DNA of 64,000 nucleotides, taken from an uncultured Prevotella sp. (GTDB lineage Bacteria > Bacteroidota > Bacteroidia > Bacteroidales > Bacteroidaceae). The stretch covers positions 124,001-188,000 of the forward strand of contig CALUGW010000001.1 of assembly GCA_944320305.1 (NCBI GenBank), written 5' to 3'. The notes under the pieces are model-generated. The model was not told where the DNA came from. It did no database searches and worked only from the letters and a program-made list of their open reading frames with translations. Made by a program: the position numbers and the translations under genes. Each line of letters opens with the position of its first letter. Position 1 is the first letter of the stretch. Below, in pieces: positions 43,993 through 52,683 of this stretch.

Positions 43993-45927
43993 ATGGAATA
44001 CAGATTGTCAGATTTCCTTCCTACAACAAAAAAAGAAGTGGAGTTGAGAGGATGGAACGAGTTGGATGTCATACTGTTTTCGGGTGACGCTTATGTTGAC
44101 CATCCGGCTTTTGGCGCGGCTGTCATCGGGCGTGTATTGGAACACGCCGGGTACAAAGTGGCTATAGTGCCTCAGCCAGATTGGCATGGCGACTATCGTG
44201 ATTTCAAAAAACTTGGCCGTCCTCGCCTGTTCTTTGGTATTGCTCCTGGCTGTATGGACTCAATGGTCAACAAGTACACGGCAAACAAGCGTTTGCGTTC
44301 GGAAGACGCTTACAGTCCTGACGGCCGACATGACATGAGGCCGGAGCGACCTACAATTGTGTATTCGAGAATCTTGCGCGAGCTGTTTCCTGATGTGCCG
44401 ATTGTCATTGGAGGGATAGAGGCGTCATTGCGCAGGCTGACTCATTATGACTACTGGAGCGACAGTCTGCACAAGTCTGTGCTTTGTGACAGTGGGGCTG
44501 ATCTTTTGATTTACGGAATGGGCGAGAAGCCCGTTGTTGAGATTTGCCGTGAATTGGCCGGTGGTGTCGCTGTCAATGATGTTCTGTCAGTTCCGCAGAC
44601 GGCGTATCTCTGTTCGGCAGAGAGTGTTCCGGGCGGGATTACTTCAGCGGATATTGTCTTGCACAGTCACCAGGAGTGCTTGCAGAATAAAAAAGCCCAG
44701 GCCGAAAACTTCCGCAAGATAGAAGTGGAATCCAACAGGCTTTGTCCGCAACGAATATTGCAAGAGGTTGACGGCAGATTTGTTGTCGTGAATCCGCCAT
44801 ACCAGCCAATGACCACAGAAGAGGTTGACGCGTCATACGACCTGCCATATACAAGATTGCCGCACCCCAAATATAAGGGGAAACGCATACCTGCTTATGA
44901 CATGATAAAGCATTCCGTAAACATTCACCGCGGATGTTTCGGAGGCTGTGCCTTTTGTACCATATCGGCTCATCAGGGCAAATTCATCAGTAGCAGGTCT
45001 AAAAGAAGCATCCTGAACGAGGTTAGGCAGATTGTCAAAATGGATGATTTCCGGGGCTATTTGTCCGATCTTGGGGGGCCTTCGGCCAATATGTATGGCA
45101 TGGGCGGACGTGACATGAGGCTGTGCTCCGAATGCCGGCGCCCCAGCTGCATCTGGCCTAAAGTGTGTAAGAATCTTGACACGGACCACTCGCGGCTGCT
45201 CGATGTGTATCATGCCGTTGACAATATGCCGGAAATTAAAAAGAGTTTCATTGGCAGCGGGGTGCGTTATGACTTGATGCTGCATAAAAGCGGGGATGAG
45301 ACGACAGACCGTGCGGCTAGGCTTTACGCCGAGGAACTGATTGTGCGGCACGTCAGCGGACGCCTGAAAGTGGCTCCGGAGCACACTTCAGACAACGTGT
45401 TGAAGCTGATGCGCAAGCCGTCTTTCAGTTTGTTCAGGGAGTTTAAGTCTTTGTTTGACACCATAAACCGCAAGTGCGGGCTGAATCAGCAGATTATACC
45501 ATATTTTATTAGCAGTCATCCCGGATGCCGTGAAGAAGACATGGCAGAACTGGCAGTGCAGACCAAAAGGTTGAATTTCCATCTGGAACAGGTGCAGGAT
45601 TTCACTCCGACACCAATGACAGTGAGCACGGAGGCGTGGTACACAGGATTTCACCCGTACACCTTGGAGCCGGTCTTTAGCGCAAAAACTCAAAAGGAAA
45701 AACTGGCGCAGCGTGAATACTTCTTTTGGTATAAGCCGGAAGAACGCTATAAAATAGAAAGTTCGCTCAGGCGGATTGGGCGTCCGGATTTGATACAGGA
45801 ATTGTGCCGCGGATCACGTTATGACCGGGCAGAGACAAAAAGAGAAGAAAAGCATGAGGATAATAGAGCAAAACGTTGTGGCGAAAAGTCTCAGCGTGGA
45901 GACCGAAGACGGCATCGCGGTCGCTGA
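43993..45927 (+). CDS. YgiQ family radical SAM protein
   Basis: 644 residues. An N-terminal domain (FLPTTKKEVELRGW, GDAYVDHPAFGAAVIGRVLE, GGIEASLRRLTHYDYWSD) is the YgiQ hallmark. The radical SAM cluster motif follows at HRGCFGGCAFCTIS (CxxxCxxC), and a second Cys group (MRLCSECRRPSCIWPKVC) precedes the DUF3362-like C terminus. The reaction of this family is unknown. The last 40 residues are very basic and low in complexity, and lie largely in the 74-base overlap with the next gene, which suggests the tail is not under strong constraint. Confidence 0.92.
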   Translation: MEYRLSDFLPTTKKEVELRGWNELDVILFSGDAYVDHPAFGAAVIGRVLEHAGYKVAIVPQPDWHGDYRDFKKLGRPRLFFGIAPGCMDSMVNKYTANKRLRSEDAYSPDGRHDMRPERPTIVYSRILRELFPDVPIVIGGIEASLRRLTHYDYWSDSLHKSVLCDSGADLLIYGMGEKPVVEICRELAGGVAVNDVLSVPQTAYLCSAESVPGGITSADIVLHSHQECLQNKKAQAENFRKIEVESNRLCPQRILQEVDGRFVVVNPPYQPMTTEEVDASYDLPYTRLPHPKYKGKRIPAYDMIKHSVNIHRGCFGGCAFCTISAHQGKFISSRSKRSILNEVRQIVKMDDFRGYLSDLGGPSANMYGMGGRDMRLCSECRRPSCIWPKVCKNLDTDHSRLLDVYHAVDNMPEIKKSFIGSGVRYDLMLHKSGDETTDRAARLYAEELIVRHVSGRLKVAPEHTSDNVLKLMRKPSFSLFREFKSLFDTINRKCGLNQQIIPYFISSHPGCREEDMAELAVQTKRLNFHLEQVQDFTPTPMTVSTEAWYTGFHPYTLEPVFSAKTQKEKLAQREYFFWYKPEERYKIESSLRRIGRPDLIQELCRGSRYDRAETKREEKHEDNRAKRCGEKSQRGDRRRHRGR

Positions 45928-46663
45928 CAGCTTTGTGGCTGTGGTTGACGGCAGCACGAGCAAGACGCCGCGACGCATAATTCCCGGGATGACCAATGGC
46001 CGTTGCTGCATGAGCCTGGTTTGTGAGTTTGTCCGAAAGGCCTGCTGCGATATGTCATGCAAAGAGTTTTGCGAAGCTCTGACTGATTATGTCAGGAACA
46101 GATATTCAGCCGCTGATCTTGAGCGTCTTGGGGCGCATCCCGAGGACCGGCTGACTGCCAGTTGCGCGGTTTATAGCAGCAGGCGCCGCGAAGTATGGCT
46201 GATTGGTGATTGTCAGTGTATTGTGGACGGGTGCTTTTACGGCAATCCAAAACCCGACGAGGAGAAAATCGCTGAACGCAGGGCGGCCATAGCCATATCA
46301 CTTATTGAGTCAGGGCGTGTCTCTGAGGATGAATTGCTTAAAGACGATATAGCCAGGAAAGCCATCTTGCCGCAGCTGGTTGAGAGTATGAGCGGACAGA
46401 ATCTGGCGTATGCTGTTGTCGATGGTTTCCCGATACCGGCAGACAAGGTCAGGATAATACCAGTGCCAGATGGCAGAGAATGCGTTGTTTTGGCCACAGA
46501 CGGTTATCCGTTTCTCAGGCCGACGCTTGCCGAGTCAGAGCTGATGCTTCAGAGGCAGCTTGACACAGACCCTCTTAACATCCGCTCGTTCAAGGCTACA
46601 AAGGGGATGGTTTGCGGCAATGTCTCTTTTGACGACCGCTCATATATACGTTTTATTCCGTAG
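45854..46663 (+). CDS. PP2C-like phosphatase-fold protein, Bacteroidales type
   Basis: 269 residues from the ATG at 45854 (preceded by GAGAAGAAAAGC), overlapping the YgiQ gene by 74 bases in another frame. Weak PP2C/SpoIIE-like features are visible: ADSFVAVVDGSTSKT near the N terminus resembles the first metal-binding block (DG), VWLIGDCQCIVDG the GD block, and CVVLATDGYPFLRP the late DG block. Together these suggest a metal-dependent Ser/Thr phosphatase or a fold relative. No regulatory domain is fused. Function is inferred from these short matches only. Confidence 0.6.
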   Translation: MRIIEQNVVAKSLSVETEDGIAVADSFVAVVDGSTSKTPRRIIPGMTNGRCCMSLVCEFVRKACCDMSCKEFCEALTDYVRNRYSAADLERLGAHPEDRLTASCAVYSSRRREVWLIGDCQCIVDGCFYGNPKPDEEKIAERRAAIAISLIESGRVSEDELLKDDIARKAILPQLVESMSGQNLAYAVVDGFPIPADKVRIIPVPDGRECVVLATDGYPFLRPTLAESELMLQRQLDTDPLNIRSFKATKGMVCGNVSFDDRSYIRFIP

Positions 46664-46743
46664 TGCACTGCTTATGGCAGGCGGGATTCTACTTGATACG
46701 AAAAGCAAATGTTTGATATCGACAGACAGTAATCAATAAATTT

Positions 46744-47538
46744 ATGCGTCAGAAAACCATTAGAATTACAAAAAGAAAATATATTCTTGGCTTTATAACG
46801 GCTGTGTTTGTGCTGGCCGTTGTGAGGTGTTTGTTCCCGGAGGTTGCCGGGCCGGCGGTAAGGCCGGGGGCGGTTGCCGCTTGCGACAGTATTGCCGCCG
46901 GGCCAGACAGCACGACTGTTGCGCGGGTTGCCGCCCGGTTTGTAAAGTCCGACGGTACTGCGGTCAAGCACAGAATTTTCAGTGTGCCGTCGTTTCGCAA
47001 CACATTTCCAGACAACAATGACGTGCAGTTGCTTGCGGCCGAGCGCAATGGAGTGCCACCTGTGCAGAACAGGGCTGAGGCCGAAAAGCGCATGAAAGAG
47101 CTTGTCTATGTTGGCAGCAATCCTTTTTTCCACATCGACAGGCTTAGCAGCAGCATCCCTTATCTGGTGCCCAAGGCGTCCGTTTTGCTTCAAGACATTG
47201 GCAAGGCGTATTTCGACAGTCTCTTCATCAAGGGCATACCGCTGCACAAAATCATTGTAACGAGTGTGCTCAGAACAAAGGACGATGTGACCAAGCTGAG
47301 AACCCGCAACGGCAATGCCACAGAAAACAGCTGCCATCTGTATGGCACCACATTCGATATCTGCTATAACAGATATGTCACAGTGGAAGACCCTGACGGG
47401 CCGGTGCGGCGCGAAGTGCGCAACGACACGTTGAAATGGGTGTTGAGCGAGGTGCTTCGCGATTTCCGCGAGCAGGGCAGATGCTATATAAAATATGAGG
47501 TGAAGCAGGGCTGTTTCCACCTGACCGTGAACAAATAG
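46744..47538 (+). CDS. DUF5715-type periplasmic protein
   Basis: 264 residues with one N-terminal membrane anchor (about 12-30, YILGFITAVFVLAVVRCLF) and a periplasmic body. The second half (HKIIVTSVLRTKDDVTKL, SCHLYGTTFDICYNRY, KYEVKQGCFHLTVNK) has the shape of LAS/VanY-type D,D-peptidases: an H-x-x-G-T-x-F-D-I block and a late Cys/His strand. A cell-wall role is plausible, but activity in this family is not established to me. It faces the membrane pyrophosphatase gene across a strong hairpin. Confidence 0.75.
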   Translation: MRQKTIRITKRKYILGFITAVFVLAVVRCLFPEVAGPAVRPGAVAACDSIAAGPDSTTVARVAARFVKSDGTAVKHRIFSVPSFRNTFPDNNDVQLLAAERNGVPPVQNRAEAEKRMKELVYVGSNPFFHIDRLSSSIPYLVPKASVLLQDIGKAYFDSLFIKGIPLHKIIVTSVLRTKDDVTKLRTRNGNATENSCHLYGTTFDICYNRYVTVEDPDGPVRREVRNDTLKWVLSEVLRDFREQGRCYIKYEVKQGCFHLTVNK

Positions 47539-47599
47539 CGTATGAGGCTGGCGGCTGTCTGGCCGCCGTGTGGCTGAGTTGCGTGGCACAAGTACCAGA

Positions 47600-47644
47600 A
47601 AAGCCCCGCCGGCATTGCCTGTTCAGGCGTGCCGGCGGGGCTTT
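47600..47644. terminator. Bidirectional terminator between DUF5715 and hppA genes
   Basis: 15-bp perfect stem (47600-47614 with 47630-47644, AAAGCCCCGCCGGCA), with an inner GCCT/AGGC pair in the loop. A short T or A flank on both sides lets it serve both convergent genes. Confidence 0.85.
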
Positions 47645-47665
47645 CGGTTAATATTGGCTCTCAGG

Positions 47666-49867
47666 TCAGATAAATGCCACGGTCAGACCGGCCATGACAA
47701 TGCTGACCATCGACATCAGTTTGATCAGAATGTTGAGTGACGGGCCCGACGTGTCTTTGAACGGGTCTCCGACAGTGTCGCCCACGATGGTGGCTTTATG
47801 GCACTCGGAGCCTTTCCCGCCAAAGTTCCCTTCCTCTACCATTTTCTTTGCATTGTCCCACGCGCCGCCGGAGTTGGCCATGAAGATGGCCAGGATGAAG
47901 CCGGTGGACAGACCGCCTACGAGCAGTCCCATGACGCCGCCGACGCCGAGAACAACACCAATGATGACCGGAATGATTATTGCCAGAATGCTCGGCAGTA
48001 TCATTTCATGCTGGGCCGAGCGTGTGCTTATCTCAACGCAGCGTCCGTAGTCTGGTGTGGCTTTGCCTTCCAGTATGCCCTTTATCTCGCGGAACTGGCG
48101 TCTCACTTCGTTCACCATTGTCTGGGCGGCGCGGCCCACGGCTCCCATTGTCAGTCCGCAGAACAGGAAGGAGGCCATGCTGCCGATGAACGCCCCCACA
48201 AGCACTTTGGGATTCATGAGCGTTATCTGGAAGAAGTCCATGAAGTCTGTCATGTCTGCCGTGAGCGGATTAAACACATTGCCGGCGTTGTCGATGAAAG
48301 TGCGCCCCTCGTTCACGGCTCTTTGCATGGCTATTTTTATTTCCTCCACGTATGAAGCGAGCAGGGCGAGCGCAGTCAGTGCCGCGCTGCCGATGGCGAA
48401 GCCCTTGCCTGTGGCGGCTGTCGTGTTGCCCAGCGCGTCGAGCGCGTCTGTGCGGTGGCGCACGTCTTCGCCAAGGCCGCTCATCTCGGCGTTGCCTCCG
48501 GCGTTGTCGGCTATTGGGCCGTATGCGTCGGTGGCGAGCGTTATGCCCAGTGTTGAGAGCATTCCGACAGAGGCTATGCCGATGCCGTATAGCCCTTTTG
48601 ATATGCTTGCCGCGCTCATGGACAGGTCAAAGTTGTTGGCGAACATATAGCTCAGCATGATTGCTCCGGAAATGGTCACGACAGGAATAAGTGTCGAGAT
48701 CATGCCCGTGCCGATGCCTTTTATTATCACTGTGGCCGACCCGGTCTGCGCGGCCTCGGCGATTTTCCGTGTCGGTTTGTGGCTGTGGCTTGTGTAGTAC
48801 TCCGTGCCCTGGCCTATGATCACGCCTGCTGCCAGTCCGGTGAGGACGGAGAGCGACAGGCCCATCCAGTTGTCTATGTCCAGAGCGTAGAGAATGCCGA
48901 ATGTGGCGGCGGCGATGAGCACGGCGGCGGCGTTTGTCCCGGCACTCAGGGAGTGCAGCAGCTCTTTCATTCCGGCTCCGTCTTTTGTGCGCACCATGAA
49001 TATGCCAATCAGCGAGAGGAAGATGCCCACGGCGGCGATGAGCATGGGGGCGATGACAGCCTTGAGCTGCATATCGGCATTGAGGGCGAACGCCGTGGCT
49101 CCGATTGCGGCTGTGCTGAGAATGCTTCCGCAGTAGCTTTCGTAGAGGTCGGCCCCCATTCCGGCCACGTCGCCCACGTTGTCGCCCACGTTGTCGGCGA
49201 TTGTCGCCGGATTGCGCGGGTCGTCCTCGGGGATGTTGGCCTCCACCTTGCCCACGAGGTCGGCTCCCACATCGGCGGCCTTTGTGTAGATTCCGCCTCC
49301 TACGCGGGCAAACAGCGCCTGTGTCGATGCGCCCATGCCGAATGTCAGCATTGTGGTGGTGATTGTTACCAGGGCGGCGTGCTCGCCGCTGTAGAAGTGG
49401 TCGAGCACAATGAACCATATTGCGATGTCGAGCAGTCCGAGCCCAACGACCACAAGACCCATAACGGCTCCGCTTCTGAATGCTATTTTCAGACCTTTGT
49501 CAAGGCCCTTGCTGGCCGCGTTGGCAGTGCGGGCGGAGGCGTAGGTTGCCGTTTTCATGCCAAAGAAGCCGGCCAGGCCAGAGAACAGGCCGCCCGTGAG
49601 GAACGCGAAAGGCACCCAAGGGTTCTGCGCGTGCAGCACGTAGGCCATGAAAGCGAATACAAGCGCCAGCATGACGAATACGACGGCCACCACTTTGTAT
49701 TGCTGTTTCAGGTAGGCCATGGCTCCGCGGCGCACGTGTCCGGCGATTTCTTTCATGCGCGGTGTGCCCTCGTCTTCTTTCATCATTTGGCGGAAGAAGT
49801 GCCACGCCATGGCGAGTGCGCACAGCGATGCGGCGGGAATAATCCAAAATACTGAAGGAATGTTCAT
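47666..49867 (-). CDS. hppA: Membrane-bound ion-translocating pyrophosphatase
   Basis: 733 residues from the Met at 49867 (MNIPSVFWIIPAASLC); the frame to 49933 crosses a terminator hairpin and is not used. It has about 16 membrane helices. Hydrolyses pyrophosphate and pumps Na+ and/or H+. The diagnostic loops are GGGIYTKAADVGADLVGKVE, EDDPRNPATIADNVGDNVGD and GDTVGDPFKDTSGPSLN. The GNTTAATGKG block has Ala where K+-independent enzymes have Lys, so it should need K+; whether it moves Na+, H+ or both cannot be settled by eye. Confidence 0.95.
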   Translation of the reverse strand: MNIPSVFWIIPAASLCALAMAWHFFRQMMKEDEGTPRMKEIAGHVRRGAMAYLKQQYKVVAVVFVMLALVFAFMAYVLHAQNPWVPFAFLTGGLFSGLAGFFGMKTATYASARTANAASKGLDKGLKIAFRSGAVMGLVVVGLGLLDIAIWFIVLDHFYSGEHAALVTITTTMLTFGMGASTQALFARVGGGIYTKAADVGADLVGKVEANIPEDDPRNPATIADNVGDNVGDVAGMGADLYESYCGSILSTAAIGATAFALNADMQLKAVIAPMLIAAVGIFLSLIGIFMVRTKDGAGMKELLHSLSAGTNAAAVLIAAATFGILYALDIDNWMGLSLSVLTGLAAGVIIGQGTEYYTSHSHKPTRKIAEAAQTGSATVIIKGIGTGMISTLIPVVTISGAIMLSYMFANNFDLSMSAASISKGLYGIGIASVGMLSTLGITLATDAYGPIADNAGGNAEMSGLGEDVRHRTDALDALGNTTAATGKGFAIGSAALTALALLASYVEEIKIAMQRAVNEGRTFIDNAGNVFNPLTADMTDFMDFFQITLMNPKVLVGAFIGSMASFLFCGLTMGAVGRAAQTMVNEVRRQFREIKGILEGKATPDYGRCVEISTRSAQHEMILPSILAIIIPVIIGVVLGVGGVMGLLVGGLSTGFILAIFMANSGGAWDNAKKMVEEGNFGGKGSECHKATIVGDTVGDPFKDTSGPSLNILIKLMSMVSIVMAGLTVAFI

Positions 49868-49903
49868 CTCTGATAAATATTTTTTTATGTGTTTGTTATA
49901 GTC

Positions 49904-49943
49904 AAAAAAAGCACACGGAAAGATGTTTGTCATTCCGTGTGCT
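49904..49943 (-). terminator. Intrinsic terminator of the acidic-tail protein gene
   Basis: Perfect 11-bp stem AGCACACGGAA (49910-49920 with 49933-49943), followed on the minus strand by six Ts. Confidence 0.85.
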
Positions 49944-49950
49944 AATGTAT

Positions 49951-50748
49951 TTAAGCCTCGTTGTCAAAGTCTGATATGTTGTCGGCCTCTTCGTCAGGGT
50001 CGCTTTCGATTTCGAATGTCGTGCGGTAGTTGTCTTCCGTAATGTCGTCGTCGCTGAAGTCGTCCGGCTCCACAGGCTCCTCGTCATCGTCGCTGAGTCT
50101 GTTGAAGTCGTCTTCAGATATCTCGTCATCGTTGGCTGTCTGTTGCAGTGTCAGTTTGGGCTTCTCCATCTCTGGTTTGGGCTTGGCGAAGATTGCCTCC
50201 ACCCATGTGCCTTTGGGAATTTCCAGCACCTCAAAGCCGTCGGCCACTTTCTTGTCGTACATTCCGCCAGGCTTGTGCAGCCTGTCTTTGGGCAGGGTGG
50301 TTGTGGATATGTCGAATCCGCTCTCGATGATGTCTTTCAGGCTTTGTGACAGGGAGTCCCAGCCTCCGCCGAAGTTTCTGTCGAGAACTTCTATCAGTTT
50401 TGCGGCGGAAATGTGGTGTATGTTCTCATATGTGAGATCGGTCACACGCATTATAGGGCGCTTTTTTATGGCCCAGGTCTTCTTTGTGTTGTCGTCAATC
50501 CTGAATTGTCCTACTTTGAATCCTTGCTTTTCGTATTTCTTGTTCAATGCGGGAGAGTCCTCGCCAATCTCCTCTATGGTGAAAGCGCTGCGCATGATGT
50601 CTGTGTAGTGCGGCAGGTTGTCTTTGTAGTCAACGTCCTTGCCGATGTCGTCCATCATGCGGAAAATGTCGTTCTCCTGCAGGTCCCAAACGTTGTTTTT
50701 GTTCAGTGTCTTTAATGTTAGCGTCTTTTTTGCTGCTGGTTGTTTCAT
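49951..50748 (-). CDS. Conserved hypothetical protein with acidic C-terminal tail
   Basis: 265 residues from the ATG at 50748, which follows GAAGAGAGA (a good ribosome-binding site) and a TACATTTG promoter; an in-frame extension to 50811 crosses that promoter. The N terminus is basic (MKQPAAKKTLTLKTLNKNN). The middle has a conserved-looking region (KKTWAIKKRPIMRVTDLTYE, KLIEVLDRNFGGGWDSLS). The last 70 residues are strongly acidic and disordered (DDDEEPVEPDDFSDDD). No signal or membrane segment. I recognise it as a Bacteroidales protein of unknown function. Monocistronic. Confidence 0.75.
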   Translation of the reverse strand: MKQPAAKKTLTLKTLNKNNVWDLQENDIFRMMDDIGKDVDYKDNLPHYTDIMRSAFTIEEIGEDSPALNKKYEKQGFKVGQFRIDDNTKKTWAIKKRPIMRVTDLTYENIHHISAAKLIEVLDRNFGGGWDSLSQSLKDIIESGFDISTTTLPKDRLHKPGGMYDKKVADGFEVLEIPKGTWVEAIFAKPKPEMEKPKLTLQQTANDDEISEDDFNRLSDDDEEPVEPDDFSDDDITEDNYRTTFEIESDPDEEADNISDFDNEA

Positions 50749-50780
50749 TCTCTCTTCACTGTATTGTTTTTTTTCGCTTG

Positions 50781-50811
50781 CAAATGTAAATACTTTATTT
50801 TGCTTGTACAA
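50781..50811 (-). promoter_or_regulatory. Promoter of the acidic-tail protein gene
   Basis: Minus strand TTG (50811-50809) within a TTGTACAA palindrome, 20 bases, TACATTTG (50788-50781). The ATG is 33 bases downstream. Confidence 0.6.
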
Positions 50812-51090
50812 GTTTTTGCCGATAATTTTTGTTTCTTGATCTGTTTGCCAGGAGGCCGTGCGGCAGGGCTGTGGCGGAGGCGCTGCGGTGGCGGGCGGCG
50901 TCTTGTTTCATTGGCTGTGCGGCTGGTGGCAAGGCTTCGCGTGGCGGATTAGCCGGATGAATAAATATTGCAGGAAAATGAATGAATATACAATTTCCCC
51001 GTCAGGCGCGTCATTCGGTACGGCTGCGGAAACTGTGTTTTTGGGCAAATCGGATGTGCTTTGATAACGTGTTGATTGCCAGTGTGTTGC

Positions 51091-51183
51091 AAAATGGGTC
51101 GTTTTGCTCTCTGAAAAAGGCCATTTCGGCGTGCGAAATGGGCCATATTGGAATGCGAAAAGGGTCATATTGCAAAACGCAAA
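51091..51183 (+). repeat. Intergenic 22-base-period repeat, copy C
   Basis: Units at about 51094-51116, 51117-51138, 51139-51160 and 51161-51183 (22-23 bases each). They share a GGYC-x-T-x-TTG core and end in GCGAAA or CGCAAA. TTTTGCTCTCTGAAAA followed by GGCCATTT matches copy B. The A/B leader is not evident here. Confidence 0.7.
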
Positions 51184-51371
51184 GCCTGTCTTTGATTTTT
51201 GATACGTTTTTTGCCGTGTATGGAAGCAGTTGGGGATGTGTTGCTGCAATGGCCGCAACTGAATATTTATGCGTTTGGGCAGATTGCGGCGACGGGAGAC
51301 TCTGCCATTCTGTAGTCTTGGTGTCTGGCTGTTTTTATGTGGCAACGTGCGGCTGTTTCCAAATAAATTGC

Positions 51372-51379
51372 TACCTTTG
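51372..51379 (+). promoter_or_regulatory. -7 promoter box of rarA
   Basis: TACCTTTG, identical to the tRNA promoters, ending only 9 bases before the ATG. The transcript would be leaderless or nearly so. No -33 TTTG at the ideal distance. Confidence 0.55.
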
Positions 51380-51388
51380 TCTTCAAAT

Positions 51389-52663
51389 ATGTCACAGCCA
51401 TTAGCAGAAAGACTCAGGCCGCGCAGCCTCGACGATTATGTCGGCCAGAAGCATTTGGTCGGCGAGGGGGCTGCGTTGCGCAAAATGATTGACGCCGGGC
51501 GGATTCCGTCATTTATATTGTGGGGGCCGCCGGGAGTGGGCAAGACCACTCTGGCGCAGATTATCGCCAACAAGCTCGAAACGCCGTTCTACACGCTCAG
51601 CGCCGTGACGAGCGGTGTGAGGGATGTGCGCGACGTGATAGAGAAAGCCGGCGCGGGGCGCTTTTTCAACGAGGCCTCGCCGATATTGTTCATCGACGAG
51701 ATTCACCGGTTCAGCAAGTCGCAACAGGACTCGCTGCTCGGCGCAGTGGAAAAAGGTGTGGTGACTCTGATCGGGGCGACCACGGAGAATCCGTCGTTCG
51801 AGGTGATACGGCCTTTGCTCTCGCGCTGCCAGCTCTATGTGCTGAAGCCTCTGGAGCGCGGCGAGCTGCTGGAGCTGCTGCAGCGGGCGCTGACAAAAGA
51901 CGTGGAGCTGAGCAAACGCGACATCGAGCTGCGCCAGACTGACGCGCTGCTGCGCTACAGCGGCGGCGACGCGCGCAAGCTGCTCAACATCCTCGAGCTT
52001 GTGGTTGAGGCCGCGCCGGAGGGAAAAGTGGTGATAACAGACAGCATGGTGGTGGACAGGCTGCAGCAGAATCCGCTGGCCTACGACAAGGACGGTGAGA
52101 TGCACTATGACATCATCTCGGCTTTCATCAAGAGCATCAGAGGCAGCGACCCCGATGCCGCGCTCTATTGGCTGGCCCGGATGATTGAAGGCGGCGAGGA
52201 CCCGAAGTTCATCGCGCGGCGTCTTGTAATCAGCGCGGCAGAGGACATCGGACTGGCAAACCCCAATGCCCTGCTGCTGGCCAATGCCGCGTTTGACGCC
52301 GTGGCCAAGATTGGCTGGCCCGAGGGGCGGATACCGCTGGCCGAGGCCACCGTCTATCTGGCCACGAGCGCCAAGAGCAATTCTGCTTATCTCGGCATTG
52401 ACAAGGCGCTTGAGCTGGTGCGCAGGACCGGCAACCAGCCGGTGCCGCTCCACCTGCGCAACGCGCCCACAAAGCTGATGAAGGATCTGGGATATCACGA
52501 CGGATACAAATATCCGCACGATTATCCGGGCCACTTCACCGCTCAGCAGTATATGCCCGACGGGATTGCCGGAGAGCGGCTGTGGCGCGCCCAGCACAAT
52601 GCGCAGGAGGACAGGCTGGGGCAGCGCATGCGCGACTGCTGGGGCAAAAGATTTGAAGAATAA
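51389..52663 (+). CDS. rarA: Replication-associated recombination protein RarA (MgsA)
   Basis: 424 residues from the ATG at 51389 (MSQPLAERLRPRSLDDYVGQ); the frame upstream of it crosses the promoter box. Clamp-loader-like AAA+ ATPase: Walker A GPPGVGKTT at residue 46, Walker B FIDEIHRFSKSQQD, sensor 1 GATTENPSFEV, arginine finger LLSRCQ. The MgsA-type C-terminal domain carries SDPDAALYWLARMIEGGEDP and YKYPHDYPGHF. It acts at stalled forks. Followed 20 bases later by the dehydrogenase gene, probably in one operon. Confidence 0.96.
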   Translation: MSQPLAERLRPRSLDDYVGQKHLVGEGAALRKMIDAGRIPSFILWGPPGVGKTTLAQIIANKLETPFYTLSAVTSGVRDVRDVIEKAGAGRFFNEASPILFIDEIHRFSKSQQDSLLGAVEKGVVTLIGATTENPSFEVIRPLLSRCQLYVLKPLERGELLELLQRALTKDVELSKRDIELRQTDALLRYSGGDARKLLNILELVVEAAPEGKVVITDSMVVDRLQQNPLAYDKDGEMHYDIISAFIKSIRGSDPDAALYWLARMIEGGEDPKFIARRLVISAAEDIGLANPNALLLANAAFDAVAKIGWPEGRIPLAEATVYLATSAKSNSAYLGIDKALELVRRTGNQPVPLHLRNAPTKLMKDLGYHDGYKYPHDYPGHFTAQQYMPDGIAGERLWRAQHNAQEDRLGQRMRDCWGKRFEE

Positions 52664-52683
52664 CAATTATTTATTTGTAAGAA

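Larger units (their letters stand above)
50749..51388. other. Gene-free region before rarA
   Basis: 640 bases. It holds the promoter of the acidic-tail gene (50781-50811), a GC-rich stretch without a credible gene (50845-50950), copy C of the 22-base-period repeat (51091-51183) and the rarA promoter box (51372). Confidence 0.7.

Noticed and set aside
48779-49855. 358-codon plus-strand frame opposite the pyrophosphatase gene
   Set aside because: Antisense to a strongly conserved gene; Cys/His/Gly-rich translation with no family.
51509-52666. 385-codon minus-strand frame opposite rarA
   Set aside because: Shadow of rarA; no promoter, no ribosome-binding site, no domain.
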